DNA of 5,270 bases from Propionibacterium sp. (GTDB taxonomy: Bacteria > Actinomycetota > Actinomycetes > Propionibacteriales > Propionibacteriaceae), in NCBI GenBank assembly GCA_012719335.1, contig JAAYAO010000033.1, forward strand, positions 1 through 5,270, written 5' to 3'. The notes below the pieces were generated by a model. That model was not told the DNA's origin, did no database searches, and saw nothing but the letters and a program-made list of their open reading frames with translations. Within the stretch, counting starts at the first letter, position 1. Every line of letters starts with the position of its first letter. A program made the translations under genes and the position numbers. Below, in pieces: positions 1 to 5,270 of this stretch.

Positions 1-1094
1 ACATGGAGGAGGACACCGGCAAGTCGGTGCACGTCGGTGGCAGCACCGGCCGCATCCACGGTGCCTCGCACTCGCTGCTGGACTACAACCGGGCCGGGGT
101 GCCGCTGATCGAGATCGTCACCAAGCCGATCACCGGTGCCGGCGAGAAGGCACCGCTGGTGGCCAAGGCTTACGTGGAGATGCTGCGCGACCTGCTGCGG
201 GCGCTGGGTGTGTCGGACGTGCGGATGGAGCACGGCTCGTTGCGCTGTGACGCGAACGTGTCGCTGCGTCCTTCACCGGAGGACCCCTTCGGCACCCGTA
301 CCGAAACCAAGAATGTGAACTCGCTGCGCAGCGTCGAGCGGGCCCTGCGGTACGAGATCCAGCGGCAGGCCGCGGTGCTGGACGCCGGGGGTGCGGTGCA
401 CCAGGAAACCCGGCACTGGCACGAGGACTCCGGGGAGACCACCTCGGGCCGGTCGAAGGAGGAAGCGGAGGACTACCGCTACTTCCCCGAACCGGACCTG
501 CTGCCGGTGGCCCCCAGCCGCGAATGGGTCGAGGAGCTGCGCGCCACCCTGCCCGAACCGCCGGCCCAACGCCGCAAGCGGTTGCAGGCCGAATGGCAGT
601 TCACCGACCTGGAGATGCGCGATGTGGTGTCGGCCGGGGCGACCGACCCGATCGCGGACACGGTCGCGGCCGGGTGCGCCCCGCAGGCGGCCCGCAAGTG
701 GTGGGTCTCGGAGCTGACCCGCCGCGCCAACGAGGCCGGTGTCGAACTGACCGAGTTGTCGATCACCCCGGCCCAGGTGGCCGAACTGCAGGGGCTGGTC
801 GACGCCGGCACGATCAACGACAAGCTGGCCCGTCAGGTGATCGAGGGCGTGCTCGCCGGTGAGGGTGACCCCGCCGCGGTGGTCGAGAAGCGTGGCCTGG
901 CCGTGGTGTCCGACGACGGGGCACTGTCCGAGGCCGTCGACCGGGCCATCGAGGCCAACCCCGACGTCGCCGAGAAGATCCGCGGCGGCAAGATCGCCGC
1001 AGCCGGCGCCCTGATCGGCGCGGTGATGAAGGAGATGCGCGGTCAGGCCGACGCCGGACGCGTACGCGAACTCATCATCGAAAAGCTGACCTGA
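1..1094 (+). CDS. gatB: GatB, Asp-tRNA(Asn)/Glu-tRNA(Gln) amidotransferase subunit B (5' truncated by window edge)
   Basis: GatB is the tRNA-binding kinase/transamidase subunit of cytoplasmic GatCAB. It activates the side-chain carboxylate of Glu-tRNA(Gln) or Asp-tRNA(Asn) so that ammonia released by GatA can amidate it. The visible 363 residues begin at MEEDTGK, an internal methionine of the conserved IHMEEDTGK block. Bases 1-2 (ac) fit the preceding His codon, so the true start lies upstream, with roughly 130-145 residues missing. The PET112/GatB signature [13 protein letters not shown] is at visible residues 26-38, followed by [13 protein letters not shown] (78-90), [11 protein letters not shown] (97-107) and [12 protein letters not shown] (157-168). 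The C-terminal helical GatB/YqeY tRNA-binding domain occupies about 200-363, with [11 protein letters not shown] and [19 protein letters not shown]. The C-terminus is intact, ending in TGA. gatC and gatA would be expected upstream in an operon. The next gene is convergent, so gatB is probably the last gene of its transcript. Confidence 0.98.
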   Translation, partial: MEEDTGKSVHVGGSTGRIHGASHSLLDYNRAGVPLIEIVTKPITGAGEKAPLVAKAYVEMLRDLLRALGVSDVRMEHGSLRCDANVSLRPSPEDPFGTRTETKNVNSLRSVERALRYEIQRQAAVLDAGGAVHQETRHWHEDSGETTSGRSKEEAEDYRYFPEPDLLPVAPSREWVEELRATLPEPPAQRRKRLQAEWQFTDLEMRDVVSAGATDPIADTVAAGCAPQAARKWWVSELTRRANEAGVELTELSITPAQVAELQGLVDAGTINDKLARQVIEGVLAGEGDPAAVVEKRGLAVVSDDGALSEAVDRAIEANPDVAEKIRGGKIAAAGALIGAVMKEMRGQADAGRVRELIIEKLT

Positions 1095-1108
1095 CGACCC
1101 GCGACGCC

Positions 1109-1150
1109 GGTTCAGCCGGGACGTCGGTTGAGCCGGGACGTCGGTTGAGC
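1109..1150. repeat. 17-bp tandem repeat, about 2.5 units
   Basis: Two head-to-tail units of GGTTSAGCCGGGACGTC lie at 1109-1125 and 1126-1142. They differ at one base, C or G in the fifth position. A third, partial unit, GGTTGAGC, is at 1143-1150. The array starts 14 bp after the gatB stop. The GGTTGAGC core recurs in inverted orientation (GCTCAACC) at 1215-1222 and 1235-1242. The cluster is therefore probably built from one intergenic repeat family in both orientations. Confidence 0.8.
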
Positions 1151-1222
1151 AGGGCCCGGATGGGCCCGTGTCGAAACCAGTCCCGGGGCAGGGTGGTTCG
1201 CCTGGTTTCGACGGGCTCAACC
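1143..1222. terminator. Branched inverted repeat between convergent genes, candidate bidirectional terminator
   Basis: Three nested pairings can be read directly. The outer arms are GGTTGAGC (1143-1150) and GCTCAACC (1215-1222). The inner arms are GTCGAAACCAG (1170-1180) and CTGGTTTCGAC (1202-1212), an 11-bp perfect match with a 21-nt loop. The left arm also carries its own hairpin, GGGCCC-GGAT-GGGCCC (1152-1167). Together these could form a Y-shaped structure in RNA from either strand, or a cruciform in DNA. It sits between the gatB stop and the stop of the convergent RNase gene, where a bidirectional terminator is expected. There is no T-tract on either side, so classical Rho-independent action is not shown. 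It could equally be a REP-like element with another role. Confidence 0.5.
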
Positions 1223-1243
1223 GGCGGCGAACGGGCTCAACCG
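1209..1243. repeat. Direct repeat ACGGGCTCAACCG, two copies 20 bp apart
   Basis: ACGGGCTCAACCG is at 1211-1223 and again at 1231-1243, separated by GCGGCGA. Both are reverse-oriented relatives of the GGTTGAGCC units at 1109-1150. The second copy overlaps the last codons and the TGA stop of the - strand RNase gene. The TGA on the - strand is the TGA inside GGTTGAGCC. Confidence 0.75.
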
Positions 1244-2667
1244 AGGTCGGGGAGGTCGTCGTCGTCCTCGTACATGTCGGGGTCCTCGGCGTCGAGGGTG
1301 ACCACCTCGCCGTACTTCGGGACGACCGCGGTCACCCCGAGTTCGTCGTGCAGGTGGTGGGCGAAGCCGCGGGCCACCTCGGGTTCGCCGTGCACGATGA
1401 ACACCGTCTCGGGCACCTGATCGAGATCGCGCAACCAGTCGGTCAGGTCGGAGCGGTCACCGTGTACCGAGAACTCCCGGTCGCGGACGATCTCGGCGGC
1501 CACCTTGATGTACCGGCCGTGGATCTTGACCTGCTCGGCGCCGTCCTCCAGAGCCCGACCGCGGGTGCCCTCGGCCTGATACCCGACCAGGGCGATCGTG
1601 TTGCGGGCATCAGGCAGCAGCCGCTTCAGGTGATGCAACACCCGGCCACCCTCCAACATGCCCGAGGACGAGATGATGATCTTCGGCGAACGGTCGGTGT
1701 TCAGCGCCTTGGACGACCGGGACGAGCGGGATTCGCGCAGCTTCGGCAGGCCGGCGAAATCGGAGATGTCGATGTCGTCGCGCAACTCGTCCAGCCGGAC
1801 GTCCTTGTACACCCGCAGCGCCTCCAGGGCCATCGGCGAGTCGACGATCACCGGCACATTCGGAATCCGCTCCTCGCGCAGCATCAGGGTCAACGCCCGC
1901 AGCACCGTCTCGGTGCGGTCGATCGCGAACGCCGGAATCAGCACGGTGCCGTCGCGTTCGATGGTGCGGGTGATCGCCTCGGCCAGTTCCCGGTGCTCGA
2001 CCTCGGGTTCGGGGTGCTCCCGGTCACCGTAGGTCGACTCCATCACCACGTACCGGGCCCCGGGCGGGGTTTCCCGGCTCTTCAGGATCGGATGGTCGTG
2101 GCGTCCGACATCGCCGGAGAACAACACCTCGGCATCGCCGCGCCGCAGGTGCACCGAGGCCGACCCGAGGATGTGACCGGCCCGCACCCACCGTCCGACC
2201 AGCCCGTCACCCAGGTCGACGTCGACCCCGAAATCGACCTCCCGGAACAACGGCAGGGTGGCCTCGACGTCCTCGGTGGTGTACAGCGGCAGGGCCGGTT
2301 CGTGCTTCGACCAGCCGCCGCGGTTGGCGTCGTTGGCGCCGAGTTCCTGCAACTTGCCGCCGTCGCGCAGCACGATCTCCCCGAGCCGGATGCTGCCCTC
2401 GGTGGCCCACACCGGGCCGGTGAAGCCCCGGGCGACCAGAGCCGGCAGATACCCGATGTGGTCGGTGTGGGCATGGGTGAGCACCACGTCGGTGATCGAG
2501 GCGGGGTCGACCGGGAAATCGTCCCAGTTGCGCACCCGCCACTCCTTCTCACCCTGGAAGAGGCCGGCGTCGACCAGCACATGGCGCCGGCCCATCGTGA
2601 GCAGATACTTCGATCCGGTCACGGTGCCGGCCGCGCCGAGAAAGGTCAGGGTCAAGTGCTCGGTCAT
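1237..2667 (-). CDS. Beta-CASP metallo-beta-lactamase-fold RNase (CPSF73/TTHA0252-like)
   Basis: This is a probable zinc-dependent RNA endonuclease of the bacterial COG1236 branch, of the kind represented by Thermus TTHA0252, and is distinct from RNase J. It has 476 residues. The fold opens with LTFLGAAGTVTGSKYLL. The Zn ligands are HAHTDH (65-70), H165 in GHILGSAS and D186 in SGDVGR. The beta-CASP motifs are A = E210 (ESTYGDREH), B = H402 (SVHGDRSDL) and C = H426 (VHGEPE), and all are present. ISSSGMLEGGR (332-342) and LVGYQAEGTRG (360-370) are family hallmarks. The tail, from about 459, is very acidic (DPDMYEDDDDLPDLG). I chose the ATG at 2667 because GAGGAG lies 7 nt upstream and the fold begins immediately; a GTG 39 nt further upstream lacks these. 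The lipoprotein gene ends 62 bp upstream on the same strand, so co-transcription is possible. Oddities are an RSSRSS stretch (314-319) and VHG replacing the usual GHA at motif B. Confidence 0.93.
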   Translation of the reverse strand: MTEHLTLTFLGAAGTVTGSKYLLTMGRRHVLVDAGLFQGEKEWRVRNWDDFPVDPASITDVVLTHAHTDHIGYLPALVARGFTGPVWATEGSIRLGEIVLRDGGKLQELGANDANRGGWSKHEPALPLYTTEDVEATLPLFREVDFGVDVDLGDGLVGRWVRAGHILGSASVHLRRGDAEVLFSGDVGRHDHPILKSRETPPGARYVVMESTYGDREHPEPEVEHRELAEAITRTIERDGTVLIPAFAIDRTETVLRALTLMLREERIPNVPVIVDSPMALEALRVYKDVRLDELRDDIDISDFAGLPKLRESRSSRSSKALNTDRSPKIIISSSGMLEGGRVLHHLKRLLPDARNTIALVGYQAEGTRGRALEDGAEQVKIHGRYIKVAAEIVRDREFSVHGDRSDLTDWLRDLDQVPETVFIVHGEPEVARGFAHHLHDELGVTAVVPKYGEVVTLDAEDPDMYEDDDDLPDLG

Positions 2668-2674
2668 CCCGGGG

Positions 2675-2680
2675 CTCCTC
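2675..2680 (-). promoter_or_regulatory. Ribosome binding site of the beta-CASP RNase gene
   Basis: Read on the - strand this is GAGGAG, a strong Shine-Dalgarno match placed 7 nt before the ATG at 2667. It decides the start codon in favour of this ATG over the in-frame GTG at 2706. Confidence 0.8.
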
Positions 2681-2695
2681 ACGGTAGGTGCCCTC

Positions 2696-2701
2696 AGGCT
2701 A
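2696..2701 (-). promoter_or_regulatory. Possible -10 element (TAGCCT) for the RNase gene
   Basis: The 62-bp gap between the lipoprotein stop and the RNase start holds TAGCCT on the - strand. This fits the TAnnnT pattern common in actinobacterial -10 boxes and ends about 28 nt before the start codon. I see no convincing -35. If it is real, the RNase gene has its own promoter; otherwise it is read from the lipoprotein transcript. Confidence 0.25.
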
Positions 2702-2729
2702 GCCACCCGACCGTGCCCCCGAACAGGGG

Positions 2730-3872
2730 TCAGTTGCCGGTGAGGCGCAGCAGCCGATCGTCGTCGTCGGCCGGGTTGCCGCGACCGTCGGTGTTGGACG
2801 TGCCCACCACCAGGTGCTCACCGTCGGGGCGGGCCGCCACCGCGCGCAACCGGCCGTATTCCTCGGTCAGGTGCGCCACCGGTTCGCCCGAGCCGTCGGC
2901 GGTGACCGGAATCTGCCACAACCGCTGACCGCGCAGCCCGGCCATCCACAACGAGCCGCGCCAGTACGCCAACCCGGACGGGGAGGCCTGATCCACCGGC
3001 CAGGTGGCCTGCGGGTTGATCATCCCGGGCTCGTCGCCCTCACCCTCCACGACCGGCCAGCCGTAGTTGCCGCCGGCCTCGATCAAGTTGATCTCGTCGG
3101 CACCCTTGTCGCCGAACTCGCTGGCCCACAGCCGGCCCCGGTCGTCGAAGGCCAGACCTTGGACGTTGCGGTGCCCGAGGCTGTACACCTCGTTGTCGAA
3201 GGGGTTGTCGGGGGCCGGTTCACCATCGGTGGTCAGCCGCAGGATCTTGCCGGCCAGGGAGTTCTCGTCCTGGGCGTCGTCGCGGTTCTGCGCATCACCG
3301 GTCGACACATACAGGTATCCGTCCGGCCCGATCCGCACCTGGCCGCCGTTGTGGGTCTGCGCCACCGGGATCTCGGACAGCAACTCCTGCTGGTCACCGG
3401 CCCGTTCGCCGTCCCAACTCACCGATACCAATCGGTTGTCGGTGCCGGTGGAGTAGTACAGGAACAACTCGTCCTCACCGACCGCCAACCCCAGCAGGCC
3501 ACCCTCCGAGGACGGCACCACCTCGTCCACCCGGCCCACCTCGGTGGCGGTGCCGGACTCGTCGACACGCTTGATCAGGCCGGTGTCGCGTTCGGTGATC
3601 AGCAGGTCACCGTCGGGCAACCAGTCGATGCCCCAGGGGGTGGTCAGGTCGGTCGACCAGTCGGCGGGCTCGACCGACTCCACCGGTTCGGGGGTGGGCG
3701 TGGCCGACTCCTCGGGCTCGGCCGCGGGGCTCGGGGTGGGGGTCGCGGTGGTCTCGGCCGCGGGGCTCGACGGCTCCTCGGCGGGCGGCTCCTGGGCTCC
3801 GGTGCCGCATCCGGCGGCGACCAGGGTGAGGGCGAGGGCGGGCAACAACACTCGGATCGGACGGCTTCGCAT
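2730..3872 (-). CDS. Lipoprotein PQQ-dependent sugar dehydrogenase (glucose/sorbosone dehydrogenase family)
   Basis: Probably a membrane-anchored, extracytoplasmic quinoprotein that oxidises an aldose, a member of the six-bladed beta-propeller GSDH family (soluble glucose dehydrogenase, E. coli YliI type). The 380 residues comprise a lipoprotein signal peptide (1-21, basic MRSRPIR, hydrophobic core, lipobox LVAAGC with C22), a Pro/Thr/Ala/Glu-rich linker (about 23-70), then the propeller. PWGIDWLPDGDLLITER (79-95) is the first-blade signature. H174 in THNGGQVRIGPDGYLYVSTGD matches the catalytic His144 of Acinetobacter sGDH. R235 in SLGHRNVQGL matches Arg228. R341 and R343 in GRLRAV match PQQ-contacting arginines. 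NLIEAGGNYGWP (262-273) is typical of the family. I chose the ATG at 3872 because the signal peptide starts there. The frame stays open to 4049, but that would bury the signal and overlap the divergent P450. No strong ribosome site is visible. Substrate and cofactor are inferred from the family. Confidence 0.9.
   Translation of the reverse strand: MRSRPIRVLLPALALTLVAAGCGTGAQEPPAEEPSSPAAETTATPTPSPAAEPEESATPTPEPVESVEPADWSTDLTTPWGIDWLPDGDLLITERDTGLIKRVDESGTATEVGRVDEVVPSSEGGLLGLAVGEDELFLYYSTGTDNRLVSVSWDGERAGDQQELLSEIPVAQTHNGGQVRIGPDGYLYVSTGDAQNRDDAQDENSLAGKILRLTTDGEPAPDNPFDNEVYSLGHRNVQGLAFDDRGRLWASEFGDKGADEINLIEAGGNYGWPVVEGEGDEPGMINPQATWPVDQASPSGLAYWRGSLWMAGLRGQRLWQIPVTADGSGEPVAHLTEEYGRLRAVAARPDGEHLVVGTSNTDGRGNPADDDDRLLRLTGN
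3717..3769 (-). repeat. 17-bp in-frame direct repeat in the lipoprotein linker
   Basis: CTCGGCCGCGGGGCTCG occurs at 3717-3733 and identically at 3753-3769, 36 bp (12 codons) apart. It encodes SPAAE twice, at residues 36-40 and 48-52, and the neighbouring ATPTPSP and ATPTPEP segments are also similar. This is a short internal duplication within the low-complexity spacer that lifts the propeller away from the membrane and cell wall. Confidence 0.75.
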
Positions 3873-3941
3873 GGCCCCAGTCTGCCCGTCGGGATCAACC
3901 ACCGGGCCGGGATCGGCGGACGAACCCTTCCTTAAACTGTA

Positions 3942-3968
3942 TTGACGGACCTGCCCTGGGGTTATCAC
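3942..3968 (+). promoter_or_regulatory. Candidate promoter of the P450 gene in the divergent spacer
   Basis: The 118-bp spacer between the two divergent genes (3873-3990) contains the window's only AT-rich patch, at about 3929-3945. On the + strand TTGACG (3942-3947, five of six to the -35 consensus) is followed after 15 bp by TATCAC (3963-3968, four of six to the -10). The spacer is shorter than the usual 17 bp. This would put the transcription start near 3975, leaving a leader just long enough for the ribosome site. The - strand promoter of the lipoprotein gene must lie in the same spacer, but I could not pick out clear boxes. I saw no clear operator palindrome. Confidence 0.35.
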
Positions 3969-3981
3969 TCGTGTCGCCACC

Positions 3982-3986
3982 GGAGG
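3982..3986 (+). promoter_or_regulatory. Ribosome binding site of the P450 gene
   Basis: GGAGG lies 4 nt before the GTG at 3991. The spacing is rather short, but no other in-frame start nearby has a Shine-Dalgarno match, so this site supports the GTG start. Confidence 0.7.
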
Positions 3987-3990
3987 ATTC

Positions 3991-5229
<1,239 letters not shown>

Positions 5230-5241
5230 GGCGGCGGCCGG

Positions 5242-5270
5242 CTACAGGCTCAGGTCGGTCGCGGCCAGGG
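5242..5270 (-). CDS. Possible C-terminal tail of a convergent gene (partial)
   Basis: Read on the - strand, the last bases give an open frame ...LAATDLSL ending in TAG at 5244-5242, 12 bp beyond the P450 stop. The frame runs off the right edge. Only eight whole codons are visible, so neither the reality of the gene nor its product can be judged. It is listed because the spacing and plausible codon use suit a convergent gene. Confidence 0.3.

Noticed and set aside
273..1220. A 315-codon open frame on the - strand opposite gatB
   Set aside because: It is antisense to unmistakable GatB sequence, has low-complexity composition, starts inside the repeat cluster and shows no domain.
1109..1243. 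The repeat cluster as a CRISPR array or integration attachment site
   Set aside because: Units are adjacent or irregularly spaced, occur in both orientations, and have no uniform spacers. There is no cas gene, integrase or tRNA nearby.
2717..2729. Small hairpin CCCC-GAACA-GGGG just after the lipoprotein stop, as a terminator
   Set aside because: The stem is only 4 bp with no T-tract. Too weak to call, and read-through into the RNase gene remains possible.
1168..2928. A 586-codon open frame on the + strand opposite the RNase gene
   Set aside because: It mirrors the wobble pattern of a G+C-rich gene on the other strand, has no recognisable motifs, is rich in G, V, Q, D and H as shadow frames are, and spans two real - strand genes. 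The beta-CASP reading carries all its catalytic motifs.
2814..3935. A 373-codon + strand frame opposite the lipoprotein gene
   Set aside because: Its end is a run of G, R and L from the linker-coding DNA read backwards. It has no motif or ribosome site, and the sugar dehydrogenase reading explains the DNA.

Overview
The window is strongly G+C-rich, and its third codon positions are almost all G or C. The proteins look actinobacterial: the GatB tail, a lipoprotein with a Pro/Thr/Glu-rich linker, and a soluble bacterial P450 with a GTG start. The intergenic GGTTGAGCC...GTCGAAACC repeats also resemble dispersed repeats I associate from memory with actinobacterial genomes such as Propionibacteriales and Micrococcales. 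I cannot name the genus.

Layout from left to right. (1) The 3' three-quarters of gatB on the + strand, cut by the left window edge. (2) A 142-bp spacer packed with short direct and inverted repeats, lying between two convergent genes. Its best fold is a branched stem-loop that could end transcription from both sides. (3) On the - strand, read right to left, a PQQ-type sugar dehydrogenase lipoprotein gene is followed 62 bp later by a beta-CASP metallo-beta-lactamase-fold RNase gene. (4) A 118-bp divergent spacer holds the only AT-rich patch in the window. (5) On the + strand, a full-length cytochrome P450. (6) At the right edge, 41 bp that may hold the tail of a convergent - strand gene.

The genes do not form an obvious pathway. 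gatB is housekeeping (tRNA-dependent amidation). The beta-CASP protein is a probable RNA nuclease. The lipoprotein probably oxidises sugars or aldoses outside the membrane, and the P450 is an orphan with no ferredoxin or reductase in view. The points most worth a second look are the P450, whose I-helix has valine where nearly all P450s carry the proton-relay acid, and the structured repeat cluster between gatB and the RNase gene. I see no CRISPR array, insertion sequence, tRNA/rRNA, phage gene or defence cassette, and no convincing evidence of a wholly new multi-gene system.
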